64,000 nucleotides of DNA from Nitrospirota bacterium (GTDB lineage: Bacteria > Nitrospirota > Nitrospiria > 2-01-FULL-66-17). Each line of letters starts with the position of its first letter. Position 1 is the first letter of the stretch. This document shows, one piece after another, positions 18,314 through 26,779 of the stretch. The DNA lies in the NCBI GenBank assembly GCA_040757335.1, contig JBFLXB010000004.1, positions 1 to 64,000 of the forward strand, given 5' to 3'. A program made the translations under genes and the position numbers. The notes beneath the pieces are model-generated. The model saw nothing but the letters and a program-made list of their open reading frames with translations. It had not been told where the DNA came from and made no database searches.

Positions 18314-18832
18314 ATGAACGATGCTCGTAGCAGCCAGCCGGAGTCGCGCTCCCTGAGCAATAGCGTAGCGCCGCCCCGTATGAGCAGAGCGCTTGCGGAG
18401 CATCTTCGGCGGCTCTCAGCGAGCTTTTCTCGTTGGACCGGCCGGGACTTGGTTGCAAGGCCGAGCGATGTCAACGATTTGGCCAGGCAATTGTTCGAAG
18501 CGCCGTTCGTCCTCCTCTCGCACGGGACCGAGTCGGATCCGATCCTCAACTACGGGAACCGGATGGCGCTGACCCTGTGGGAGACCGATTGGGAGCGATT
18601 TACGCGTATGCCGTCGCGCCTGACCGCGGAGCCGCTGGCCCGTGGCGAACGTGCGCGCGTTCTGGCCGATGTGGCACGTCAGGGCTATACCGATACGTAC
18701 CGAGGCGTCCGGATCTCGACCGGCGGACGTCGGTTCCTGATCGAGCGCGCCGTGGTGTGGACGATTGTGGACGCTGACGGACGATACCAGGGCCAGGCCG
18801 CCATGTTCGAGCAGTGGATGTACCTCGATTGA
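18314..18832 (+). CDS. MEKHLA-domain (PAS-like) protein
   Basis: 172 residues from ATG 18314. The frame is open from 18260, but the family begins near the chosen start. Matches the stand-alone MEKHLA/PAS-related family: PILNYGNRMALTLWETDWERFTRMPSR, then SAEP-like TAEPLARGERARVL, GYTDTYRGVRIS, RRFLIERAVVW and GQAAMFEQW. Cytosolic, probably a sensory or ligand-binding fold of unknown ligand. It is followed 18 bp later by the DUF167 gene and the two may be cotranscribed. Confidence 0.8.
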   Translation: MNDARSSQPESRSLSNSVAPPRMSRALAEHLRRLSASFSRWTGRDLVARPSDVNDLARQLFEAPFVLLSHGTESDPILNYGNRMALTLWETDWERFTRMPSRLTAEPLARGERARVLADVARQGYTDTYRGVRISTGGRRFLIERAVVWTIVDADGRYQGQAAMFEQWMYLD

Positions 18833-18850
18833 TGTGAAGCGCAGCGCACA

Positions 18851-19147
18851 GTGTCCCGCCTATCCGTGAAAGTGATTCCCAAGGCTTCCTCAACGCGCAT
18901 CGTTGGCTGGCTGGGCAAGGCCTTGAAAGTCGCGGTCACCGCGGCGCCCGAAGGGGGGCGGGCCAACGCAGCCGTGTGCGAACTGCTCGCGTCGTCGCTG
19001 GGAGTGGCGACATCCCGTGTGCGGTGCGTTGCGGGGCACGCGTCGTCGCGAAAACTGTTCGAAATCGACGAATTGACCGAGACGGAGGTTGTCGCGCGCC
19101 TCGGTCGTCTTGGGGCTAGCCCGCAGGCCCATTCCCAAGAGTCCTGA
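18851..19147 (+). CDS. DUF167 (YggU) family protein
   Basis: 98 residues, GTG start at 18851. The family pattern is clear: LSVKVIPKASSTRIVGW, ALKVAVTAAPEGGRANAAVCELLASSLGV and VRCVAGHASSRKLFEI. YggU-like proteins are small alpha/beta proteins without a settled function. Length is typical. Downstream, base composition shifts to much lower GC. Confidence 0.88.
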   Translation: MSRLSVKVIPKASSTRIVGWLGKALKVAVTAAPEGGRANAAVCELLASSLGVATSRVRCVAGHASSRKLFEIDELTETEVVARLGRLGASPQAHSQES

Positions 19148-19362
19148 CCAGTACCTGAGGAGATCCCACCTCTGCGTTCTGTCCCGGGGAACAACTACCT
19201 TGGGACTCCCGCTGACGCCGCAAACAGGCCACTCGTGTCGTTACGAAGAAGATAACGCTCAAGTTTTTGCCCGACATCTCCAGGGATTCGGACGTCGTAT
19301 TAAGAAACATGCTAATAGTTTCAACGCGTTAAATAAGATTTTGGATTGTCTAAAAAAAGTTC

Positions 19363-19398
19363 TTGCCTGGGACAAAATTTGGGATTATATTCCCAAAT
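19363..19398 (+). promoter_or_regulatory. promoter overlapped by a perfect inverted repeat, upstream of the DUF6502 gene
   Basis: TTGCCT (19363-19368), a 17-bp spacer and TATATT (19386-19391) make a good sigma70-type promoter. A perfect palindrome with 8-bp arms ATTTGGGA/TCCCAAAT and 6-bp centre spans 19377-19398, covering the -10 box and the expected start. The ATG at 19399 follows directly. The layout suits autorepression by a dimeric regulator. Confidence 0.6.
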
Positions 19399-20232
19399 AT
19401 GAAAAAGGACATGAGCCAGGCCCTTTCGGCCGCGATTCGAAAGTTGCTTCGCCCCGTAATTCGCATCCTGCTGAGGAACCACGTTTCCTTCGGAGTGTTT
19501 TCAGACCTGGCGAAACGGGTCTATGTAGAAGTGGCCATGGAGGAGTTCGGATTGCCCGGGCGAAAACAGTCCGTTTCCAGGGTGTCCATCCTGACCGGTC
19601 TATCCCGCAAGGAAGTGGGGCGCGTCAGGCATCTGCCCATCCCGGATGACGCGGAGGCTGTCGGGCGCTACAACCGGGCGGCTCGGGTAGTGACCGGCTG
19701 GGTCCGAGACGAGGCCTTTTCCGACGGACAGGGAAACCCGGCCGTTTTGTCCGTGGAAGGAACCGGGGCCACCTTCGCCGAGTTGGTCCGGCGGTTCAGC
19801 GGGGATGTACCGGCCCGGGCGGTCTTGGACGAGCTGTTGCGAAACGGCCTGGTGGGGCGTCGGGGGGAGGGCAAGGTCCGCCTTCTGGCCCGTGCCTATG
19901 TCCCACGCAGGGAGGAGACAGAGAAACTCAGCATTCTGGGAACGGATGTATCGGATCTGGTTCGCACCATCGACCATAATCTTCGCGCCGGGGAGACCGA
20001 GGCCCTCTTTCAACGCAAGGTCGCCTATGACAACCTGCCCGAAGAAGTCCTGCCGCAACTGAGAGAGCGCACCCGCGAGCGAGCGCAGGCCCTCTTGGAA
20101 GAGATGGACCGATGGCTTTCACAACATGACCGAGACCTGAATCCTTCCGCCCAGGGGACAGGGCGAAAGCGTGGCGGCATCGGTATTTATTATTTTGAAG
20201 AAGAGTTCCCGGAGGGAGGAAGGGGAAAATGA
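19399..20232 (+). CDS. DUF6502 family protein
   Basis: 277 residues from ATG 19399; a second ATG at 19411 is possible. Matches the DUF6502 family: LSAAIRKLLRPVIRILLRNHVSFGVFSDLAKRVYVEVAMEEF, then QSVSRVSILTGLSRKEVGRV, which looks like a helix-turn-helix segment, and a C-terminal Arg/Glu-rich helix. No signal or membrane segment. An HTH plus an adjacent operator-like palindrome suggest a DNA-binding regulator, but this is inference. It is coupled to the DUF5666 gene by an ATGA overlap. The preceding 160 bp are AT-rich relative to the window, consistent with acquisition by transfer. Confidence 0.8.
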   Translation: MKKDMSQALSAAIRKLLRPVIRILLRNHVSFGVFSDLAKRVYVEVAMEEFGLPGRKQSVSRVSILTGLSRKEVGRVRHLPIPDDAEAVGRYNRAARVVTGWVRDEAFSDGQGNPAVLSVEGTGATFAELVRRFSGDVPARAVLDELLRNGLVGRRGEGKVRLLARAYVPRREETEKLSILGTDVSDLVRTIDHNLRAGETEALFQRKVAYDNLPEEVLPQLRERTRERAQALLEEMDRWLSQHDRDLNPSAQGTGRKRGGIGIYYFEEEFPEGGRGK

Positions 20233-21242
20233 CGCGCATGTTTTTGAAGAGGATGTTAGTTCTGGTGCTGCCCATAGCGGTCCTGGTCTCCTGTAGCGCC
20301 GACAATAGCACGTTTTCGGGCGGCGGCATCGGCGGCACGGGAGTCACCGTGGGCCCCATTACGGGATTCGGCAGCATTTTTGTGAATGGCGCCGAGCTGG
20401 ACATCTCCAACGCCACCGTGACCTTGGAGGGCGTGGATGACGATTCAGGCGATCCCAATCGCAGTCTGAAGTTGGGGATGGTGGTGGTCGTGCGTGGGAA
20501 CTTCAGCCCGGACGGCCTCACCGGCGTGGCCACCAGCGTGGCCTTCGAAGACAACCTGGAAGGCCCCGTAGATAGCGTGGACGCGGGAAATCAATTGACA
20601 GTGCTGCGTCAGACAGTGGTCGTGAATACCTCCACGGTTTTTGACGGGTTTAACGCTCTGAGTGAGCTGAGCCAAGGCGAGATGGTGGAGGTCAGTGGTC
20701 TGGTGGATGCCAACGGAAATATTCTGGCCACCCGAATCGCGTTCAAAGGGGACGACTTTAATGCTGTCGGGGAACTCGAGATCAAGGGGACTATCCGGAA
20801 CCTGGATACCACGTCGAAAACTTTTGTGATTGGAGCAGCGACAACTCCCCTGGTAGTGCAATACACCGGGGCCGAGCTGAAACTTGAAAATTCTCCCAAT
20901 GGCGTGCTGGAAAATGGTCTGTTCGTGGAAGTGGAGAGCAAACAACCTCCGTCGGGCGGGGCCATCCAGGCCAGTGAGGTCGCGGTGAAGAGCCCCTTCT
21001 CCGACTCCCTGGGCGAGGAAGGTGATCATGTGGAGATCGAGGGCTTTGTGACGGAGTTCAGCTCGCTTGATCAGCCCTTTAAGGTGAACGGCATTCTCGT
21101 CCTGACCACTGCCGCCACCGTGTACGAACATGGCTCGGCCATCGACGTGGCGAACGGTGTGCGACTGGAGGTGGAAGGGACGTTGGATGCCGACGGTGTT
21201 CTGACGGCGGTGAAGGTGGAGTTTGAGGACAGCAGCGGATAG
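20229..21242 (+). CDS. DUF5666 domain lipoprotein
   Basis: 337 residues; ATG overlaps the DUF6502 stop. N-terminal lipoprotein signal LVLPIAVLVSC (Cys18). The rest is repeated small beta-barrel units of the DUF5666 type: GPITGFGSIFVNGAELDISNATV, LKLGMVVVVRGNF, VDSVDAGNQLTVLRQTVVV, GEMVEVSGLVDANGNILATRI, with four to five copies. It should be an exported, anchored protein. DUF6502 and DUF5666 genes are coupled here, implying a shared process. No biochemical role is known. Confidence 0.85.
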   Translation: MTRMFLKRMLVLVLPIAVLVSCSADNSTFSGGGIGGTGVTVGPITGFGSIFVNGAELDISNATVTLEGVDDDSGDPNRSLKLGMVVVVRGNFSPDGLTGVATSVAFEDNLEGPVDSVDAGNQLTVLRQTVVVNTSTVFDGFNALSELSQGEMVEVSGLVDANGNILATRIAFKGDDFNAVGELEIKGTIRNLDTTSKTFVIGAATTPLVVQYTGAELKLENSPNGVLENGLFVEVESKQPPSGGAIQASEVAVKSPFSDSLGEEGDHVEIEGFVTEFSSLDQPFKVNGILVLTTAATVYEHGSAIDVANGVRLEVEGTLDADGVLTAVKVEFEDSSG

Positions 21243-21388
21243 GAGAGCCGCGATGATGGCGGAGACGCGCTCGTGACGTTCCTGAAGGGATCTCCAAGAG
21301 TAGCCCTCGGCGGGGCCGTTGTGGAGCGGGAGGCGGTATTCGTTTAGCGTGAGGCTGCCGGATCACGTTTCACCGGATCACATTTCAA

Positions 21389-22387
21389 ATGTGGGCGCAT
21401 AGCAGCAAGAGGGGCGAGCAAGGAGAGCGGGAAGAACAGCCAAAGCCCAAGTACGCGCGCTGGAACCTTGAACCGGGCGCATCGATCGCGGACGGACGCT
21501 GGGTCGTCAAGCGGCTTGGCGGGGGAAGCCGGTACGAGGTCTACCTGGTCTGGGATGAAAGGCTTTTTGCGCTCATGGTGGCCAAGATCCTACGTCCGGA
21601 CCAAGCCGAGGATGCCCGGGCACTGGATGAACTCAGGCGCGAGGCTGAGGTGCTCGAAAGACTGGCTCATCCGGTCCTCGTGCGGAGCTTCGGAACCGTT
21701 GTCGCGGGTTCCTATCCCCACATCTTGCTCGAGCATATCGAAGGTCCCACTCTCGACAGGCTGATCAATCGACACGGGCAACTTCCGCTCGAACAACTTC
21801 TCCCGCTCGCTCTGCATATGGCAGCGGTTCTGCACTACCTTTCAGTCGAGGGCTTTGTTCACCTGGATGTGAAGCCCGGCAACATCATGATGGGCATACC
21901 GCCTCGGTTGATCGACTTGAGCATCGCTCGATCCGCGGAGAGCGCCAAGCTGCTCCGGGCCCCAATAGGCACCGACGCCTATATGGCTCCGGAGCAGTGC
22001 GATCCAAAGTCCTTTGTGGGATGCATGGGCACTGCAACGGATATGTGGGGCCTGGGGGCGACTCTGTATCATGCAGCCACTGGACGGCGGCCCTTCGTTC
22101 GCGCTCCCGCAGCTCGGGACAACACCGATCCCGGGGTCCGCTTCCCGCAACTGGTTGATGCGCCCGGTCCGTTTCCGAAGGGCATTCCTGCGCCCCTTGG
22201 GGACCTCATTTTGAGGATGCTGGATCGAAATCCTGCCGCACGGCCAGCGCCCGCAGAATTGCCCTTGGTATTGGAGCCGCTTGTTGCTGGGCTTTCAGGT
22301 GGGATCAGGGTTTCCAAGCTCGGCATCCACGCTCGGTCCAGTACCTCAAAATGGATCGATGCCGTGGTTGCGCCGTCAGAACGATAG
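21389..22387 (+). CDS. Ser/Thr protein kinase with altered DFG motif
   Basis: 332 residues, one kinase domain of about 270 residues. It keeps the Gly-rich loop (LGGGSRYEVYLV), the VAK lysine, the alpha-C Glu, the catalytic loop HLDVKPGNIMM and an APE motif (GTDAYMAPEQ). The DFG motif reads DLS (LIDLSIAR); Asp is retained, so activity is plausible, but the activation segment is unusual. There is no membrane segment or sensor domain after the kinase, so it is probably soluble. It is followed 46 bp later by a Thr-rich repeat lipoprotein with a strong ribosome site, suggesting one operon. Confidence 0.85.
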   Translation: MWAHSSKRGEQGEREEQPKPKYARWNLEPGASIADGRWVVKRLGGGSRYEVYLVWDERLFALMVAKILRPDQAEDARALDELRREAEVLERLAHPVLVRSFGTVVAGSYPHILLEHIEGPTLDRLINRHGQLPLEQLLPLALHMAAVLHYLSVEGFVHLDVKPGNIMMGIPPRLIDLSIARSAESAKLLRAPIGTDAYMAPEQCDPKSFVGCMGTATDMWGLGATLYHAATGRRPFVRAPAARDNTDPGVRFPQLVDAPGPFPKGIPAPLGDLILRMLDRNPAARPAPAELPLVLEPLVAGLSGGIRVSKLGIHARSSTSKWIDAVVAPSER

Positions 22388-22433
22388 GGCTGCTCGACGT
22401 TCATGAACCAACTTTACCGAAGAGGAGAAGGCC

Positions 22434-23324
22434 ATGACTAACGAATCCTGGCAGGGAGCTGCTGCGACCTACCTTCGGCTCGCTGGTGAAGAAGCCGACC
22501 AGGAGGAAGGGACGTGGAGGTCACGGGTGTTGCGGGTGGGAACTGTGTTCGCGACGATCATGGTGGCGTTTGGCTGCGCAAGCGATGATGGGAGTTCCGG
22601 GTCGGCCTTGGCATTTAAAGCTGATGGTGACGGTGATGCGGACACCACCGCCACGGCCACTGGGACTGGCCCCAATACGGCGACCGCCACGGCGACTGGA
22701 GGCGGTGATGACGGAACGGGTACTGGAACCGCCACGGGTACCGGTCTCGACACAGCGACGGCTACGGGCACCGGAACCGGGGGACCTGGCACCGCGACCG
22801 CGACTGCGACCGGTGATGGGAATGCCACGGCTACCGACACCGCCACCGACCCGAATACGGTCGACGGCACCGGGACCAACACGGCGACGGGGACGGGCCT
22901 CGACACGGCGACGGCTACGGGAACCGGGACCGGGGGGCCAGGCACTGCCACGGCCACCGCGACTGGTGACGGGAACGCCACCGCCACCCTGACAGCCACC
23001 GACCCCAATACCGCTGAGGGAACAGCCACTGGTACGGACACCGGAACAGGCCTTGACACCGCCACAGCCACCGGAACCGGAGCGGGGGGTCCGGGGACGG
23101 CCACTGGCACGGCCACTGCCACAGGGAATGCCACGGCCACTGATACCGCCACAGCCACCGATGTAAACGCGGTTGACAGCAGAGTCACTGCTGACGGAGA
23201 TCTGACGGCCACGAACATCCAGACCGGGATGCCCAATACATTCACTGACACCGGTACTGGCACATGGACAGGCCCTGATCCGAACGATACGGGTACTGGC
23301 ACAGGAACTGGAACGAACCTTTGA
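22434..23324 (+). CDS. Thr/Ala/Gly repeat lipoprotein
   Basis: 296 residues, ATG preceded by AGGAG at good spacing. An N-terminal hydrophobic stretch ends in a lipobox-like AFGC (Cys48). Residues about 60-270 are low-complexity Thr/Ala/Gly/Asp with three tandem units of 51 residues, each beginning [11 protein letters not shown] and containing [19 protein letters not shown] and DPNT; the third is shorter. The DNA repeat is 153 bp. Alternating Thr suggests a regular beta or solenoid stalk. The opposite strand also has an open frame (Val/Pro/Ala) but no start signals. Real expression is likely from the ribosome site and lipobox; function unknown. Confidence 0.65.
   Translation: MTNESWQGAAATYLRLAGEEADQEEGTWRSRVLRVGTVFATIMVAFGCASDDGSSGSALAFKADGDGDADTTATATGTGPNTATATATGGGDDGTGTGTATGTGLDTATATGTGTGGPGTATATATGDGNATATDTATDPNTVDGTGTNTATGTGLDTATATGTGTGGPGTATATATGDGNATATLTATDPNTAEGTATGTDTGTGLDTATATGTGAGGPGTATGTATATGNATATDTATATDVNAVDSRVTADGDLTATNIQTGMPNTFTDTGTGTWTGPDPNDTGTGTGTGTNL
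22740..23180 (+). repeat. 153-bp tandem repeat, about three copies, in the Thr-rich lipoprotein
   Basis: The segment starting with the codons for [11 protein letters not shown] recurs every 153 bp (51 codons) twice exactly in length, with a third, shorter unit. Copies differ by scattered substitutions. There are no unique spacers, so it is not a CRISPR array. Confidence 0.7.
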
Positions 23325-23577
23325 TCAATGCATACAGGGAAGTTGGCCTGACCGTGCTGGATTTCGGGCAGAAGAAGTTGGGACGGAACCTGGAACGGGT
23401 CTACCCGCTCCTGTATCGGAAACGTAATCCTCAACGTAATTGGTCTGTTTCTGAGGACTCGCGTACGCGCAGGACAGGTTGCCCGCGTTGGTATAAACTT
23501 TGCTACTCAAACTCTAACGCCGCGCTGTGTAAGAGCGGCGGGGTATAGCCGATATTGAGAGCGCCGGGAGCGCCTAC
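23325..23577. other. intergenic region before the multihaem operon, with a hairpin
   Basis: 253 bp without a supported gene. At 23518-23540 an imperfect hairpin (CGCCGC pairs with GCGGCG, inner CT/AG, loop GTGTA) lies about 40 bp before the cytochrome ATG. It has no T-tract, so it may be a 5'-leader structure rather than a terminator. Confidence 0.35.
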
Positions 23578-24714
23578 ATGATAGAAAGTCCATATGCAGG
23601 ACGTTGGGGCACGCGACTCGCAATCTCCGCGATTATTGGACTCCTGATCTGGGTCATCCACGGGGCGTTGGCTGGACAGGCCGCGCCTCCAGGGCAAGTA
23701 TTCAACCACGACCGGACCCTGTTTCCGCTTACCGGGCAACACCAGCGGTTGGAATGCGAGGCCTGCCACACTGGCGGCCGGTACGAGAGCCTGCCTACGC
23801 AGTGCGGGTCCTGCCACAAAGCGCCCGCCAGACATGTGGTCGATCAACGGACTGCCGCAGCCGCGGGCGGGTGCGACGCGTGCCACGACACCACCGACTG
23901 GAGCCGCGCGAGTTTCGTCCATACCCCTGCGATGACCGGCGGGTTGTGCAGTACTTGCCACAACGGCCAGCGAGCCGTGGGCAAGCCGGCCGGCCACATC
24001 GCCACCACCGCGGAGTGCGGCACCTGCCACACCACCACCAGTTTCGCCGGCGCGGGATTTCAGCACGATGCCACGACCGCGGGCCGGTGCGACACGTGCC
24101 ACAACGGACGGACCGCCGCGGGTAAACCCTCTGGGCACCTTGCGACCACCGCGCAGTGTGATCAGTGCCACAATACCAGGAGTTTTGCCGGCGCGGGATT
24201 CCAGCACGATGCGACGGCGGCAGGCCGGTGCGACACGTGCCACAACGGGCGGACCGCCGCGGGTAAGCCCTCCGGACACATTGTCACCACCGCGCAGTGC
24301 GATCAGTGCCATACCACGACGAGTTTTGCGGGGGCGACGTTCCGTCACGACGCGGCGACGACCGCAGGCCGGTGCGATACCTGCCACAACGGGCGGACCG
24401 CCACGGGCAAACCCTCCGGTCATCTGGCGACGACCGCGCAGTGTGATCAGTGCCATCGCACCACGGGGTGGACGCCGGCGACGTACACGAGTCACGACAA
24501 TCCCCGCTTGATCGGCGGGCACGCGGGCCTGGACTGCAAGATCTGTCACCCCCAGGCGTTCACCTCGGTGTTTTATCGCGACGGGGTGCAATTCGGGTTC
24601 TGTTCCAACTGCCACAAGCGCGACTACGACCCCGTAGACCACCACAAGAACGTCAGCCTGCAGGTCAACGCGAACTGCGCCAACTGTCACGAGCATGCGG
24701 GGTATCGGTTCTAA
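23578..24714 (+). CDS. membrane-anchored 14-haem cytochrome c
   Basis: 378 residues. One N-terminal hydrophobic helix (about 13-32) acts as signal or anchor; the rest is periplasmic. I count 14 CxxCH haem-binding motifs, from CEACH near residue 60 to CANCH near the end. The middle is built of 47-residue units, each with two haems (CDTCHNGRTAAGKPSGH... CDQCH), repeated with near identity. Extra conserved His (FxHD, SGH) probably supply distal ligands. It belongs to the cytochrome c3-like repeat group. It opens an operon of five redox or envelope genes; the next gene overlaps its end by 20 bp. Confidence 0.9.
   Translation: MIESPYAGRWGTRLAISAIIGLLIWVIHGALAGQAAPPGQVFNHDRTLFPLTGQHQRLECEACHTGGRYESLPTQCGSCHKAPARHVVDQRTAAAAGGCDACHDTTDWSRASFVHTPAMTGGLCSTCHNGQRAVGKPAGHIATTAECGTCHTTTSFAGAGFQHDATTAGRCDTCHNGRTAAGKPSGHLATTAQCDQCHNTRSFAGAGFQHDATAAGRCDTCHNGRTAAGKPSGHIVTTAQCDQCHTTTSFAGATFRHDAATTAGRCDTCHNGRTATGKPSGHLATTAQCDQCHRTTGWTPATYTSHDNPRLIGGHAGLDCKICHPQAFTSVFYRDGVQFGFCSNCHKRDYDPVDHHKNVSLQVNANCANCHEHAGYRF
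23890..24471 (+). repeat. 141-bp tandem repeats inside the 14-haem cytochrome gene
   Basis: Near-identical blocks start at about 24040, 24181 and 24322, i.e. 141 bp (47 codons, two haem motifs) apart, with a more diverged copy upstream. They indicate recent growth of the haem chain by duplication. Confidence 0.7.
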
Positions 24715-26389
24715 CGCGAGGCGCGGAATCGGGTGGTGGGCGGTGACGGTGCTGAGCGTAACGATCCTCCTTCAAGGATGCGGGGGCGCGAGCAGGCGAG
24801 TCCCCCCGTCGCCGAGGTTCGCCAACGCCGAGATCGAGGCCGCGTACAAGAACGGTGAGTCGGCGTTGCTGAACGGCGACTACGTCAGAGCCCGGCGTGT
24901 TTTGATGCAGATCATCTCCCAGTACCCTGGCGAGAACGACCTCGCGCAGGTGCAGTGGCTCATCGCGAGGACCTACGAGCTGGAGGGTCGTTCGATCGAG
25001 GCCATCTCGGAGTACAAACGATTTCTCACCAACTTTCCCGACCATCCCAACGCGCCGGACGCCGATGATCGGCTCCGTCTGCTCGAAAAGGCGGCGCGGC
25101 CGAAACCGGCGCAAGCGGTCCGAATGGTCGGGGCCTTGTCCACGGATTACGAATTTGGCAAGGACCTGACGCCCGATCCGTTGACCACGTTGAACCGGGT
25201 GACCACGCGTCTGGACGCCCAGGTGCGCAATCTCGACGCCGGCCAGGGCAAACTGGTCTTCAGCGGGCTTCGATCGTTCGACTTGGAAGACAGTCGCAAT
25301 GATCGTGCCCGTCTCCAGAAGCTCTACGGCGACTGGCGCAACGCGGTGGATACCTTCTCGGTGCGGGCAGGACGGCAACCCTCCACCCCGGGATCGCTCT
25401 CAACGCGGTATGACGGCGCGGAGATCCATTACCGGGTGATACCTACGGTGGCGCTGAATGCGGCGGCGGGATTTCCAGTGGATCTGTCGACCAGCGGCGC
25501 GTTTTCGACGGATACGCGGTTTTACGAAGCTGGCGTCAGCGTGGCGGACCTCAGCGGCTCCACCGGCCGCGTCTACGCGGTACAGCAGACGGCCGGGAGT
25601 GTCGTGGACCGGCAAGCCGTCGGCGGAAATATTCAAGGAGTCTGGGGTCGTTTTGGGTTCAATGGGAACCTCGACTACGACACGAGTTTCGGCGAGTTCA
25701 ACGATCGGTTTCTCTCCCTGGATTACGCGTTGAAGGAATCGCTTCATATCGCGGTCGCGCAGGATATCCGAAACGACCCCTACCTGCAGATGAGTACCGC
25801 GCTCCAGGATCCGACGGCAATCACCCCCGGAATCGGATCCCTGGAGGAATTCGTGGACCTGGTTGGTGAAGACGCGGTCCGCAATTTGGCACAGCTCCAC
25901 ACGATTGATTCGACGGACACGCGGGTAGGCGTTCGATGGACGATCGATGAGCACTGGACCTCGACCGCGGATTACGCGTACACCACGAGCCGCATCACAC
26001 AGGCGGACGGAAGTCGGATTCGAACCACGTTCAACCGCCTCTCCGGGTACCTGGCGCAATACAACGCCTGGCGTCTTCCCGACTCGGCGTCGGTGTTGGT
26101 CATTTTCCAAGACGGCTCCGATCTCGCGACGGATACACTCTCGCTCACGGCCGGGGAGCGCATCGCCCCGGCCACGACGCTGCAACTCAAGGCGCGCGTG
26201 GAGTACACCAATTTTAAGAACGGGGGGACGGGTGACTCGATGCGGTACGTCCCCGGGTTGGTGCTCGACGTGGCGCCCGCGAGGTTTCTCTCCGTGACGG
26301 CCGAGGGCGAGTACACGATCGAGAACCGATTTCACGAGCCCGGACGCACGGCGATCTTTTCTCGCCTGAATGTGACGCTGCTGTTTTAG
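24695..26389 (+). CDS. lipoprotein with TPR domain and outer-membrane beta-barrel-like region
   Basis: 564 residues, ATG 24695 inside the end of the cytochrome gene. Residues 1-29 are a lipoprotein signal (TILLQGC, Cys29). Residues about 45-130 are two to three TPR-like helical hairpins (AAYKNGESALLNGDYVRARRVL, AQVQWLIARTYELEGRSIEAISEYKRFL). Residues about 145-564 show alternating hydrophobic/polar strands with aromatic girdles and end in LLF, as in outer-membrane barrels. An outer-membrane porin-like barrel beside multihaem cytochromes recalls porin-cytochrome conduits, although it is not recognisably MtrB. The position inside the redox operon supports that role; it is inference. Confidence 0.7.
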   Translation: MRGIGSNARRGIGWWAVTVLSVTILLQGCGGASRRVPPSPRFANAEIEAAYKNGESALLNGDYVRARRVLMQIISQYPGENDLAQVQWLIARTYELEGRSIEAISEYKRFLTNFPDHPNAPDADDRLRLLEKAARPKPAQAVRMVGALSTDYEFGKDLTPDPLTTLNRVTTRLDAQVRNLDAGQGKLVFSGLRSFDLEDSRNDRARLQKLYGDWRNAVDTFSVRAGRQPSTPGSLSTRYDGAEIHYRVIPTVALNAAAGFPVDLSTSGAFSTDTRFYEAGVSVADLSGSTGRVYAVQQTAGSVVDRQAVGGNIQGVWGRFGFNGNLDYDTSFGEFNDRFLSLDYALKESLHIAVAQDIRNDPYLQMSTALQDPTAITPGIGSLEEFVDLVGEDAVRNLAQLHTIDSTDTRVGVRWTIDEHWTSTADYAYTTSRITQADGSRIRTTFNRLSGYLAQYNAWRLPDSASVLVIFQDGSDLATDTLSLTAGERIAPATTLQLKARVEYTNFKNGGTGDSMRYVPGLVLDVAPARFLSVTAEGEYTIENRFHEPGRTAIFSRLNVTLLF

Positions 26390-26441
26390 GAGTGCGCTCC
26401 CGCAGGGGGCGGATAGGGACAACGAACAGGGAGGAACGGAG

Positions 26442-26747
26442 ATGGCGAGGGAATATGCGGTGGCGAAGGTCAGCGAAGTCGGTCCCGGTCAACGCAAACT
26501 CGTGGCGGTAAATGGCGCGAAGGTCGTGTTGATCAACCAGGGCGGGACGTATTACGCGATCAACAACGAATGTCCGCACGAGGGCAATCCGCTGTGTGAC
26601 GGCGAAATTAAGGACTGCACGCTCGTGTGCCCCACGCACGAGTGGGAGTTTTCGCTGAAGACCGGCGAGGCCGATGACCATCCGGGGTTCGAGGCCCAAG
26701 TGTATCCCGTGCGCGTGGACGGAGCCGAATTGAAGATCACGATGTGA
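26442..26747 (+). CDS. Rieske [2Fe-2S] protein
   Basis: 101 residues, ATG with AGGGAGG upstream. The Rieske motif is complete: CPHEGNPLCDGE with CxH, and CPTHEWEF with CxxH, giving two Cys and two His ligands. No membrane helix or Tat signal is present, so it is the short soluble ferredoxin/NirD type, not the membrane-bound bc1 type. It would carry single electrons. It sits 32 bp before a gene for a putative di-haem b membrane protein and between two multihaem cytochromes, so it likely serves that chain. Confidence 0.9.
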   Translation: MAREYAVAKVSEVGPGQRKLVAVNGAKVVLINQGGTYYAINNECPHEGNPLCDGEIKDCTLVCPTHEWEFSLKTGEADDHPGFEAQVYPVRVDGAELKITM

Positions 26748-26779
26748 GCGCACTCGTGTGAACTGAAAGGACTCAGGAT

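Noticed and set aside
22469-23434. 321-codon Val/Pro/Ala frame on the minus strand
   Set aside because: It mirrors the Thr-rich repeat gene; no start signals, whereas the plus strand has a ribosome site and lipobox.
22740-24471. Tandem repeats resembling a CRISPR array
   Set aside because: Units of 153 and 141 bp lie inside coding frames, with no unique spacers and no cas genes nearby.
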